A DNA stretch of 8,889 bases from an uncultured Bacteroidales bacterium (GCA_946530505.1 CAMNAD010000053.1:1-8889), one strand, 5' to 3'. Shown: positions 1 through 7,223, counted from the first letter of the stretch. Numbers and translations: made by a program. The notes: generated by a model not told the origin, from the letters alone.

Positions 1-1130
1 CGCTTGCAAAGAAACTCACGCCCGGCAATCACCGCTACTACTTCTGGCTCGACGACAACCTTCCCGTCTGCGCCTGTCCTCTCTGCCGGGAGTATCTGCC
101 CAGCGAACAGGCCCTGATTGCGGAGAATGCCATGCTGCGCGAGATACGCAAGGTTGATCCCCAGGCGAAACTCGCTCATCTGGCCTACTCTTCTTTCCTG
201 GAACCCCCGCGCAAGGTGACGCCGGACGAAGGCATCTTCCTCGAATTCGCGCCCATCTATCGCTCCTGGGATGAACCCCTCTATCATGAGGATGTGCTCT
301 GCCCGAGGGGATATCCGGTGAGCAACGGCGACAATCTGCGCGCGCTGGAGGCCAATCTGGAGGTTTTCCCTGCGGAGGATGCGGTTGTGCTTGAGTACTG
401 GCTGGATGCCTCGCTTTTCAGCAGATGGAAACGTCCTTCGGTGGAGCTGCCCTGGCGCGAGGATGTCTGCCGTTCGGATCTCGCCAAATATGCCTCCTAC
501 GGCCTGCGGAACGTTACGTCCTTCGCGGTCTACATGGACGCGGAGTACTTCAGCCGCTTCCCCTCCACCGCCCCCGTGGAAGAATACGGTTGCCTGCTGA
601 ACGCCCAGAAGAACATCCGCGGCCTGCATGAATGGTGGCAGGGACTCGTCGATTCTACCTCCGTATCCATCTTCCGGGACTCCACGCAGATACAATTTAT
701 CTTCGATGTCCGCGACTTCACCCCCGTCTTCAACGACGACCCGGACGAGATGTCCGTAGACCCCTGCGACCGTGCGGAAATCTTTATCAGTTGCGATCCG
801 CAGATGCAGCGCTACTACTGCTTCGAGATCGACCCTCAGGGGAAGACTATGGACTATGCCTGCTCATACTACCGCCAGTACGACTACTCCTGGAACGGAG
901 AGCAGAGCGTGCAGGCGCGTCCTGTCGAGGGCGGATACCATGTCGAGGCGGCATTCAGCTGCGATTACCTGCGTCGGCTGGGATTGCTGCAGGACGACGG
1001 CAGCCTGCTCATAGGTTTCTATCGCGGAGATGCAGTCCGGCCAGGGGAGATCACCTGGTACTCCGCCGTCAATCCCGGCACGGCTGAACCCGACTTCCAC
1101 GTCCCGGGGAGCCTTTTCCGTCTGGATTAG
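1..1130 (+). CDS. DUF4838 / CBM9-like protein, 3' part (5' end outside window)
   Basis: The frame is open from base 3 with no start visible inside it, so the N-terminus lies left of the window; 375 residues are seen and the stop is TAG at 1128-1130. The first ~200 visible residues resemble the DUF4838 family of Bacteroidetes carbohydrate-active proteins: an aromatic stretch YYFWLDDN, then a Cys-x-Cys-x-x-Cys cluster (visible residues 23-28), then an 'AYSSFLEPP' strand and acidic and aromatic segments expected of a glycosidase-type barrel. From about residue 215 to the end the pattern (FIFDVRDFTP, DRAEIFISCDP, YYCFEIDPQG) fits a CBM9-like beta-sandwich, a common partner of DUF4838. The likely role is binding or cleaving a glycan at the cell surface or in the periplasm; the substrate cannot be read. 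An internal ATG at 132 is not the true start because the domain pattern runs through it. The family call is from memory of its motifs. Confidence 0.72.
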   Translation, partial: LAKKLTPGNHRYYFWLDDNLPVCACPLCREYLPSEQALIAENAMLREIRKVDPQAKLAHLAYSSFLEPPRKVTPDEGIFLEFAPIYRSWDEPLYHEDVLCPRGYPVSNGDNLRALEANLEVFPAEDAVVLEYWLDASLFSRWKRPSVELPWREDVCRSDLAKYASYGLRNVTSFAVYMDAEYFSRFPSTAPVEEYGCLLNAQKNIRGLHEWWQGLVDSTSVSIFRDSTQIQFIFDVRDFTPVFNDDPDEMSVDPCDRAEIFISCDPQMQRYYCFEIDPQGKTMDYACSYYRQYDYSWNGEQSVQARPVEGGYHVEAAFSCDYLRRLGLLQDDGSLLIGFYRGDAVRPGEITWYSAVNPGTAEPDFHVPGSLFRLD

Positions 1131-1140
1131 AGGTGATTTT

Positions 1141-1188
1141 TACGATATGTCATCCGTTTTGTACGAAATGGAATGGTGTCATATCGTA
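1141..1188. repeat. Inverted repeat 1 upstream of lipoprotein gene
   Basis: TACGATATG (1141-1149) and CATATCGTA (1180-1188) form a perfect 9-bp dyad with a 30-nt spacer. Weaker pairing continues inside, CATCC (1151-1155) against GGAATG (1170-1175) with one bulge. No T-run follows on either strand, so this is not a standard intrinsic terminator for the upstream gene. It may be an operator or an RNA leader structure; the function is unknown. Confidence 0.55.
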
Positions 1189-1231
1189 TATTGATTAAGT
1201 TTGGAATCGAACAACAAACTATAATCAATAT
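1188..1231 (+). promoter_or_regulatory. Strong hairpin ending in the start codon of the BACON lipoprotein gene
   Basis: ATATTGATTAAGTTTG (1188-1203) is the reverse complement of CAAACT-A-TAATCAATAT (1215-1231) apart from one extra A at 1221. This gives 16 bp with a single bulge and an 11-nt loop (1204-1214). The right arm contains the A and T of the ATG at 1230. In an mRNA started upstream it would hide the start codon; as DNA it is a dyad overlapping the predicted -7 box. No T-run follows, so termination is unlikely. Confidence 0.6.
1196..1203 (+). promoter_or_regulatory. Possible Bacteroidetes -7 box (TAAGTTTG)
   Basis: TAAGTTTG fits the Bacteroidetes primary-sigma -7 consensus TAnnTTTG and would place the transcript start near 1208-1210, about 20 nt before the ATG at 1230. 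No convincing TTG/TTTG -33 element lies at the usual ~19-20 nt spacing upstream, so the call is moderate. The box lies inside the left arm of the 1188-1231 dyad. If used, the mRNA would lack that arm, and the dyad would act on DNA rather than RNA. Confidence 0.4.
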
Positions 1232-2582
1232 GAAAACCATCCAGAGAATCCTATTGGTGCTGTTTCCTGCCGTGCTTTTCGCAGCCTGCGGCGAAACAAA
1301 CCCTGACGGTCCCGACAACGGGGGGAACGGGGGCAACGGCGGGAACGACAAGACCGTCATCCGCGTTGTAGAAGCGCTGCCGCTCTACGAGCTGGCGGCC
1401 GACAAGGACACTGCTCTGATAAGCTTCAGTGCCACTCTCGATGAAAAAGATGCTGACTGGACAGTCTCAACCTCCGCCGACTGGTGCAAGGTCGAGCCCG
1501 CATCCGGCACAGGCTTGGGAGAAGTGAACATCATCGTGGCAGACAACCCCACCGCAAACGAGCGCAAGGCGGACATCGTGATCAAATCCGGCAAAAAGGA
1601 GCATACCCTGAAAGTATCCCAGAGCCTCTATGCCGGAGCCTTGCCTGACGAGCCTTGGTTCAGCAAGTCTTATATCGAACGCACCGACAGGGAGAAAGCC
1701 GGCTTCCGCGGCCCTGTAAAGAGCTGGTGCGAGGTTACTTACACTACATACCACAAATACTTCTACGATGAGGAAGGCCATCTTGTGAAGGAAGAATATC
1801 ACGACACTTCCAATAACTCCGTGGAGGTCCTCTGGGTGCACAGCTACGACGCGCAGGGCCGACGGATCAAGTCCGAGCAGAGTTACGGCTCCGAGGTCCA
1901 GGGCGGCAGAGTATTCACCTACGAGTATAATAACCCCGGCAAACTCGTGGCTACGAATGCATTCAACTGGATTGAATATGAGGACGGCTGGATCAGCGGC
2001 AAAGACTTCCCTATGTCTGTATGGAAAGACCTGTCCGCCATCCATTATGTCGACGATTCTCCAGGCTATTATGAACGCAGTGACATTGCGTTCGAGTTCC
2101 AGTCCGACGGCAGCCTGACGATGACCGAGACATACAACCGTGAACGTGACGGCAGCAATCCAAATGTGTCCGTCTATCATATTGTCTATGAGAACGGACT
2201 CCCTGTTTCCTGCCCGGAGAGCAAAGTTGCCGTTACCTACGATGATAAGGGCCTGCCCGCCACGCTTAGTACCGAGGACGGCGCCAAGACCTGGACCTTC
2301 CTGGGGCATCCCCGCGTACTGCTTGCGGCCACAATGAAAGAGCCCAAGGCACAGGGAATGGTCGCCTGCTTCTGGGCGAATTACAGCTACAACTCAAATG
2401 GCGACAATACCCGCTTCGAGCGCGCATATTTCTCCGCCGACCAGGTCTACAACGACTATTTCGGCAAGTATTTCTACGACTCGCACGGCAACTGGATTCA
2501 GCGCGAAGAAATCACCGAACCCGCCTTCCAGCACGGCCAGCATTTCCCTGATACCATAAATCGCGAGATAGAATACTACTAG
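1230..2582 (+). CDS. BACON-domain surface lipoprotein with YD-like repeats
   Basis: The product is 450 aa. I chose the ATG at 1230 over an in-frame ATG at 1173 because it begins a clean SPII signal (MKTIQRI, hydrophobic core, LFAAC with Cys20), whereas the longer form adds 19 unrelated residues. After Cys20 comes a Gly/Asn-rich flexible linker (about 25-40). A BACON domain follows (about 43-133), shown by DWTVSTSADWCKVEP, the ANERKADIVI strand and the closing LKVSQ. The rest holds degenerate repeats of the form Y-D/N-x-x-G-x-L (about 176-189, 204-217, 229-241, 335-347, 385-398, 413-426), resembling the YD-like repeats of Bacteroidetes surface proteins. BACON domains are thought to bind carbohydrate or mucin and often act as spacers. 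The protein is probably an outer-membrane lipoprotein; no enzyme motif is seen. It is followed tail to tail by the C69 gene, with a 4-nt overlap. Confidence 0.8.
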   Translation: MKTIQRILLVLFPAVLFAACGETNPDGPDNGGNGGNGGNDKTVIRVVEALPLYELAADKDTALISFSATLDEKDADWTVSTSADWCKVEPASGTGLGEVNIIVADNPTANERKADIVIKSGKKEHTLKVSQSLYAGALPDEPWFSKSYIERTDREKAGFRGPVKSWCEVTYTTYHKYFYDEEGHLVKEEYHDTSNNSVEVLWVHSYDAQGRRIKSEQSYGSEVQGGRVFTYEYNNPGKLVATNAFNWIEYEDGWISGKDFPMSVWKDLSAIHYVDDSPGYYERSDIAFEFQSDGSLTMTETYNRERDGSNPNVSVYHIVYENGLPVSCPESKVAVTYDDKGLPATLSTEDGAKTWTFLGHPRVLLAATMKEPKAQGMVACFWANYSYNSNGDNTRFERAYFSADQVYNDYFGKYFYDSHGNWIQREEITEPAFQHGQHFPDTINREIEYY

Positions 2583-4822
2583 TTCATCCTCTTTCCGAAC
2601 AGATAGTACTTCTGGTCGCCGAACCACAGGACTCCTTCTCCATTCAGCGCAGTGTAGCTGGTGTAGAAGGAGTTTCCCGTATCGCGGGGCGAGAAGACGG
2701 CGCCCTGCTCGTCGAACCAAACCGGCTGGTGCGCTCCTTCCACGTAGCGACCGTCGTGCCTGTAAAGAGGGCCGCGGTTCTGGTAGGATGTCATCCCGAA
2801 GAAGTCGAAACTGTCGTGCACCAGCAGGAAGTATCTGCCGCTGCAGGCCTCAGGGCCGGCATAATCGTAGATGGGGCAGGGGGAGCGGGGATGCAGGATG
2901 GCAGGACCGCCGTCTCTCTCCCGTAGAATCTCCGGCGGTGCCCAGGTCCTGCCTCGGTCGGAGCTGACCGACCATACCGGATGCCCGAGCGAACTGCGCA
3001 TCACTGCGAAGAGCCTACCGTCGGGCAGGCCCACGATGCAGGCTTCCTCCAGCGACAGGCCCTCCCTGGGCATATATTCTACGTCGTTCTCAATGTCCGC
3101 GGCATCGAAGGCCTCTGCCCCGGCGTTGAAGAAGGAAATGCGTATGTCGCGCACTTCCGGATCCTCGTCAATGTTCTCGTACTGCCAGAACTCCACCCTG
3201 CTGATGTCGCTGCGGTCGTAGCGCGAGCATCCTGCCAGATACTTCCCGTCCGCGCCCAGGCGCAGGGGCCTCTGCCACATACACCATACCGGTGGGATGG
3301 AAGGATCTTCCGGGTCCTGTTCGAACCTTATGGGGAAGGGGACGGTTTCCGGCTCGGACCAGCTGATGCCGCCGTCATCGGAATAGCGGCCCATCATCGT
3401 GCCGCAGAGATGCTTCTTCAGGGTGGTTTCCTGGTTCCAGAGGCAGTAGAGGCGTCCGCTGCGGGAGATCATCGGCTGCTGCCAGGCCGCCACCGGCAGG
3501 GGATTTGCGAGGGTGGCGGATCCGGCCAGGATCACCGGTTCCGACCAGGTCCTGCCCCCGTCGGCGCTCCGGGAATAGACCACGTGCTCGTCGTTCGCCG
3601 CCTCGTGCGTCCCCTGCGTCCAGAATGCGTGAAGAAGAGAGCGCGCGCTGTCTTCCAGCACGTGGAAATGGTCGTTGAAACTGTCCCCGACCTCCTCCGG
3701 ATTGCGCCCGGCATCCGTCTGGGGTTGTTTCGGGCGGTACACCTCGAAGTCGTGCGGAACCACGTCCTTGTTGATGGACGGGTCCAGATAGTGCCAGTAG
3801 AAGTGCTCCGGCCAGCGTTCGCGGTAGCGGCCGGTGTCGCTGAAATGCTTCTGCATCGCCTCGTCCGCCGTGGCATAGCGGTGGCAGGATTCGGGCGCCC
3901 TGGTGTAGAGCGTCCACTGGCTCTGGCTCGCGGCGTCCTGCCCTGGGTATCCTACCCAGATCACCGCCCCGCTTTCGGGCGGAAAGGCGGGGTTGAGGGT
4001 GAAGATGGTTGTGAGTACGGTATTCTTGTTGTTGATGGGCTGCACGGTCAGGAGCCGGGAGAGGTCCTTACGGTGGAACTTCCTGACAGGCTTGCGCGAG
4101 AACTCCGTCTTGTCGCCCAGGATGGCGTTGCCGAAGAAGAACTCCTGCGCGATCCTGTGGCGCTTGAGGTTGTGCACATCCTTAAGGGTGGAAGGATCCG
4201 CGTAGGCCAGTCGGAAATTGAACGCCCCGTCCCTCAGCGGCCTGTACCATCCGCGCTTGCGGGCATACTTGATTATGTCCTTGCTGCCCAGGAAGTTAAG
4301 GGTATCCTTCAGCTTGATGCGGCCTATCGTATAGTAGTTTGGGATGGTGGCGATGTGGTCGTCCGGCACGCGCTGCGCAACCCAATGGCGGCCCTTCACC
4401 ACCGCGCATATCCATCCCTCCTGCTGGTCGGCGACCAGATACGAACGCCCTGAATCCCCGTAGCCGTAAGTCTCTACCAGACCGCCTATTATGTGCACCG
4501 CCTCGCGGGCGCTGCGGGCCTTCTGTATGGCTGTGGTGCGAATCTCATAGACCAGTGCACCCTCCGCACTGTCCTCGCGCGACAGGCACTGGTCGGAGGA
4601 TATCGCCACCCCGTACTGGTTTACGAAGCTGTCGCCGGCCTTCTGCCCAGGGAACTCGAACCAGAGGCAGGCGCAGCGGTTTTCGTTCGCAGGAACATTG
4701 TAGATGTTGAGCATCTGCTCGCCCCACTGGTCCTCGTTGTGGCCGAGATAGACGTATCCGTCGGTCGTGGCGTTCCGCCCGGCAATGATGCCGAAGCAGA
4801 GGATTGCGGCAAGTAGGTTCAT
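2579..4822 (-). CDS. C69-type cysteine dipeptidase fused to a BNR/Asp-box domain
   Basis: The product is 747 aa. Residues 9 to about 345 match peptidase family C69 (PepD-like Ntn-hydrolases that cleave dipeptides). The expected nucleophile is Cys9 at the head of CFGIIAGRNATTDG, followed by LGHNEDQWG (26-34), DQCLSRED (77-84), ARSAREAVHII (102-112) and KGRHWVAQRVPDD (143-155). From about 380 to 740 there is a sialidase-like repeat domain with three Asp boxes: SADGGRTW (419-426), SDDGGISW (481-488) and SSDRGRTW (620-627). LPDGRLFAVMRSS (599-611) is also typical of that fold. I see no FRIP arginine motif, so sialidase activity is doubtful; glycan binding is as likely. The start is fixed: the upstream in-frame codons are TGA ATA, and the ATG overlaps the previous gene's stop as TAATG. 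This leaves only eight residues before Cys9, a very short leader. It is the last gene of the operon. Confidence 0.82.
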   Translation of the reverse strand: MNLLAAILCFGIIAGRNATTDGYVYLGHNEDQWGEQMLNIYNVPANENRCACLWFEFPGQKAGDSFVNQYGVAISSDQCLSREDSAEGALVYEIRTTAIQKARSAREAVHIIGGLVETYGYGDSGRSYLVADQQEGWICAVVKGRHWVAQRVPDDHIATIPNYYTIGRIKLKDTLNFLGSKDIIKYARKRGWYRPLRDGAFNFRLAYADPSTLKDVHNLKRHRIAQEFFFGNAILGDKTEFSRKPVRKFHRKDLSRLLTVQPINNKNTVLTTIFTLNPAFPPESGAVIWVGYPGQDAASQSQWTLYTRAPESCHRYATADEAMQKHFSDTGRYRERWPEHFYWHYLDPSINKDVVPHDFEVYRPKQPQTDAGRNPEEVGDSFNDHFHVLEDSARSLLHAFWTQGTHEAANDEHVVYSRSADGGRTWSEPVILAGSATLANPLPVAAWQQPMISRSGRLYCLWNQETTLKKHLCGTMMGRYSDDGGISWSEPETVPFPIRFEQDPEDPSIPPVWCMWQRPLRLGADGKYLAGCSRYDRSDISRVEFWQYENIDEDPEVRDIRISFFNAGAEAFDAADIENDVEYMPREGLSLEEACIVGLPDGRLFAVMRSSLGHPVWSVSSDRGRTWAPPEILRERDGGPAILHPRSPCPIYDYAGPEACSGRYFLLVHDSFDFFGMTSYQNRGPLYRHDGRYVEGAHQPVWFDEQGAVFSPRDTGNSFYTSYTALNGEGVLWFGDQKYYLFGKRMN

Positions 4823-5781
4823 TATTCAGAAAGGATTATGGCCCAGGCATTTACAACGGACCGTTCGTAACCGTCAGAGGGCTTGTTGCGGATTTCGAAT
4901 TTGTTGGAAGCAGGGTTCTTAACCAGCAGCTGGGTGGAACCGCCTCCGTCGAGATTAGCTGCGCGCTCGCATCCGAAAGCCTCCAGGATGCTTCCCATAT
5001 CGTCGTATGTCATACCATCGGACACGCCTTCATTCCTGCCGTCTACGCAGAAGAAGTACAGGAACCCGTCCTTCGTGTATCCGATGGCGGTACGAGGATG
5101 CCTGTCGTCAGCGGGCCACGATGAGTTGTCCACCTGTTTCCCGCCCCATACCAGCATTATGCCGGAACCGGTGACCTCGGGCACCTCGTAGGTGGCTTCG
5201 GTGTATGCGGAGCTGTAATCTATGCTCATCTTCCCGTCCTTGCCGTATGCTACGAAACTGATGCCCTGCTTGTTCCACGCCGGGCTGAAATTCGAATTGT
5301 AGACAAAGCCTTCGCTGTGCACAGGACCTCTGGGAACAAGGGTCTTGGTGTCCCAGAAATCAGCATTTATCATTGCCACTACATTTTCACCCTTTCTCTC
5401 CGAGAGGTTGGCCATGTATGAAAGGGTGGACATAGGCCATGGCCCTGTCGGGATGTCCTTTATGGCGGAAGATATGCTGACCTTCGCTTCGGGTTTGTCT
5501 GCTTCGAGGTCCGTGGTGACAACGAAGATGTTTTCCTTCTGCCCGGTGGTGAGCGTGACGGTCAGGTCCGTTTCTTCGACGCCTTCCGCGAGCTCAAGCT
5601 TCGAGGAAGAAAGTAGTTCTTTTACTATGCCGGCCTTCTTCACCAGTTCCGACAGATCCGGCAGGTCCCGCTGTACGGCGGGTTCCGGTTCCGGATTCTC
5701 GTTATTGTTGTTCTCTACCTTGCCGCAGGCAGCACAGAGCAGGGCGATTGCCAGGATGAATGCAAGTCTGTATGTTTTCAT
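4822..5781 (-). CDS. NAGPA-family phosphodiester glycosidase lipoprotein
   Basis: The product is 319 aa. It has an SPII signal with lipobox LCAAC (Cys19), then an Asn/Glu/Pro linker (about 22-35) usual for Bacteroidetes lipoproteins. The C-terminal two thirds match the phosphodiester glycosidase family (NAGPA, formerly DUF2233): INADFWD (138-144), HPRTAIGY (228-235), FFCVDGRN (243-250) and the hallmark LDGGGSTQL (277-285), ending NAWAIIL. Family members remove a sugar from a sugar-1-phosphodiester, as the mammalian uncovering enzyme removes GlcNAc; bacterial members are linked to exopolysaccharide and cell-wall glycans. The substrate here is unknown. Residues about 40-110 form a helical and beta pre-domain I do not recognise. 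It lies 3 nt after the epimerase gene and shares TAATG with the C69 gene, so co-translation is likely. Confidence 0.83.
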   Translation of the reverse strand: MKTYRLAFILAIALLCAACGKVENNNNENPEPEPAVQRDLPDLSELVKKAGIVKELLSSSKLELAEGVEETDLTVTLTTGQKENIFVVTTDLEADKPEAKVSISSAIKDIPTGPWPMSTLSYMANLSERKGENVVAMINADFWDTKTLVPRGPVHSEGFVYNSNFSPAWNKQGISFVAYGKDGKMSIDYSSAYTEATYEVPEVTGSGIMLVWGGKQVDNSSWPADDRHPRTAIGYTKDGFLYFFCVDGRNEGVSDGMTYDDMGSILEAFGCERAANLDGGGSTQLLVKNPASNKFEIRNKPSDGYERSVVNAWAIILSE

Positions 5782-5784
5782 AAG

Positions 5785-7002
5785 TTATAATTTTATCAGT
5801 CCGAGCCCGGGCCTGTCCGGAAGGACAAGTTTCCCGTCGTTGAGGGTGACCCCTTCGAAGAGGTCGTTGCTGATCAGCAGATTGCCGTCGAGGTCGGCGA
5901 AGTCTGCGAGAGGGGAGAGATGTGCCGCGGCTGTCACGGCGCAGGAGGTTTCCGTCATACACCCCAGCATCACCCGCATCCCTTCGGCGCGGGCGTAATC
6001 CGCCATCTTCCTTGCTTCGCGCAAGCCGGTGCACTTCATAAGTTTGATGTTGATGCCGTGGTAGGCCCCCTTGATGGCGGGTATGTCCTTCAGTCTCTGG
6101 ATGGCTTCGTCGGCATAGATGGGGAGGGGAGAGCGTTCGCTGATCCAGGCGTTGTCGTCGAGGCGTTCCCTGGGCATCGGCTGCTCCACCATCACCACGC
6201 CCTGCTCCTTAAGCCAGAATATCTCGTCCAGGGCTTTCTGCCTGTCCTTCCAGCCTTGGTTGGCATCTACCGCTATCGGCAGGTCGGTGACGCTGCGTAT
6301 GGCGCGAATCATCTGCTCGTCGTTGTCCAGACCCACCTTGACCTTGAGGATACGGAACTTCTCCGCGCATTCCTCGGTTTTCTGCCGGACAACTTCCGGG
6401 GTGTCGATGCCTATCGTGAAGGTGGTGCATGGGGCCTTTGCCGGGTTCAGGCCCCAGATGCGGAACCACGGCTGGCCGAGGAGTTTGCCCACGAGGTCGT
6501 GCAGGGCGATGTCCACCGCCGCCTTCGCCGCCGAATCTCCTTCGGAAAGGGAATCTACATAAGCGAGGATGTCCTCCAGCTGGAAGGGGTCCGGGAACTG
6601 TTCGAGATGCACTTTCTGCAGGAAGGCGCAGACGCTTTCGGTCGTTTGGCCGAGATAGGGCGGCATGGAGGCTTCGCCGTAGCCGGTGAAGCCGTCGTAG
6701 TCGATGCGGACCTGCACGTCGGGGGTCGTCTTGCGGGAATAGCTTGCCACGGTGAAGGTGTGGCGAAGCTGCAGTTCGTACGGCTCGAAACTCAGGCGCA
6801 TCCTCTCCTTGCCCCCGATTCTGTATGGTCTGGGGGTGGTGCTACTGTTTGCGTTGCTGGTCGCGGCGCTGCCTTTTGCGGTGCTTGCGCTGCCGGCTTC
6901 GGAGCCTTCCGCTCCGCCTTTCGCGCCGCCGCAGGCCTGGATCCCGCCGGTCAGCGCAATTCCGGCAAGCCCCGCCGTCCGAAGAAATGCCCTGCGCTTC
7001 AT
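5785..7002 (-). CDS. Tat-exported dipeptide epimerase (enolase superfamily)
   Basis: The product is 405 aa. The fold and active site fit L-Ala-D/L-Glu-type dipeptide epimerases: LKVKVG with Lys220 and Lys222, metal ligands Asp246 (DANQGW), Glu273 (VEQP) and Asp298 (ADE), and the opposing base Lys320 (INIKLMK). The DLDGN segment (370-374) matches the acidic D-x-D end expected to grip the dipeptide amino group. Such enzymes epimerise the second residue of murein-derived dipeptides. Unlike the well-known cytoplasmic YcjG/YkfB, this one begins RRAFLRTAG, a twin-arginine signal. The signal is followed by IQAC (Cys24), a plausible lipobox, and a 33-residue linker almost entirely of Gly, Ala, Ser, Thr, Asn, Lys and Glu (25-57). 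It is therefore probably a Tat-dependent lipoprotein acting outside the cytoplasm. The start ATG overlaps the DUF2007 stop (ATGA). Exact dipeptide specificity cannot be read. Confidence 0.88.
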   Translation of the reverse strand: MKRRAFLRTAGLAGIALTGGIQACGGAKGGAEGSEAGSASTAKGSAATSNANSSTTPRPYRIGGKERMRLSFEPYELQLRHTFTVASYSRKTTPDVQVRIDYDGFTGYGEASMPPYLGQTTESVCAFLQKVHLEQFPDPFQLEDILAYVDSLSEGDSAAKAAVDIALHDLVGKLLGQPWFRIWGLNPAKAPCTTFTIGIDTPEVVRQKTEECAEKFRILKVKVGLDNDEQMIRAIRSVTDLPIAVDANQGWKDRQKALDEIFWLKEQGVVMVEQPMPRERLDDNAWISERSPLPIYADEAIQRLKDIPAIKGAYHGINIKLMKCTGLREARKMADYARAEGMRVMLGCMTETSCAVTAAAHLSPLADFADLDGNLLISNDLFEGVTLNDGKLVLPDRPGLGLIKL

Positions 7003-7223
7003 TGCCCCGAAGTCTCGCTCAGCAGCTGCATAGCCGCATCATAGTCCTCTTCGTTCACCTTTACTTCCACTGGGCTCACGAAGCCCAGCGAAGGGTAGGA
7101 GGAATCGGCGCCGAACACGCCTGCGGGAATGCCGTTCTCGCGCAGCATCCCGGCAGTGATTTCGGCCTGAAGGCGGTCGTTGAAAGTGGCGACAGTCTTG
7201 AATTTTTGGGTATCTGTTTTCAT
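6999..7223 (-). CDS. DUF2007-like small protein (putative signal-transducing domain)
   Basis: The product is 74 aa. I prefer the ATG at 7223 to an upstream in-frame ATG at 7289, because the added 22 residues have no family character and would run through the predicted -7 box. The pattern FKTVATFNDRLQAEI, then MLRENGIPAGVFGAD (26-40), then EVKVNEEDYDAAMQLL (53-68) fits the DUF2007 family: a ferredoxin-like alpha/beta fold found alone or fused, named 'putative signal transducing protein' without a proven role. No signal peptide or membrane segment is seen, so it should be cytoplasmic, unlike the three genes that follow. It is the promoter-proximal gene of the operon and overlaps the epimerase start by 4 nt. 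Confidence 0.72.
   Translation of the reverse strand: MKTDTQKFKTVATFNDRLQAEITAGMLRENGIPAGVFGADSSYPSLGFVSPVEVKVNEEDYDAAMQLLSETSGQ

Noticed and set aside
1467..2309. 280-codon - strand open frame opposite the BACON lipoprotein gene
   Set aside because: Shadow frame without recognisable domains; the + strand has a lipobox, a BACON domain and repeats.
3300..3700. Calling the Asp-box half a true exo-sialidase (GH33)
   Set aside because: Asp boxes are structural and occur in many propellers. I could not find the FRIP arginine or a convincing Arg triad, so the enzyme name is not supported.
2981..4453. 490-codon + strand open frame opposite the C69/Asp-box gene
   Set aside because: It is a shadow of the GC-rich coding strand. 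Its translation has no family pattern, whereas the opposite strand has many C69 and Asp-box motifs.
5920..7044. 374-codon + strand open frame opposite the epimerase gene
   Set aside because: Shadow frame; the epimerase on the other strand has a full set of active-site residues.
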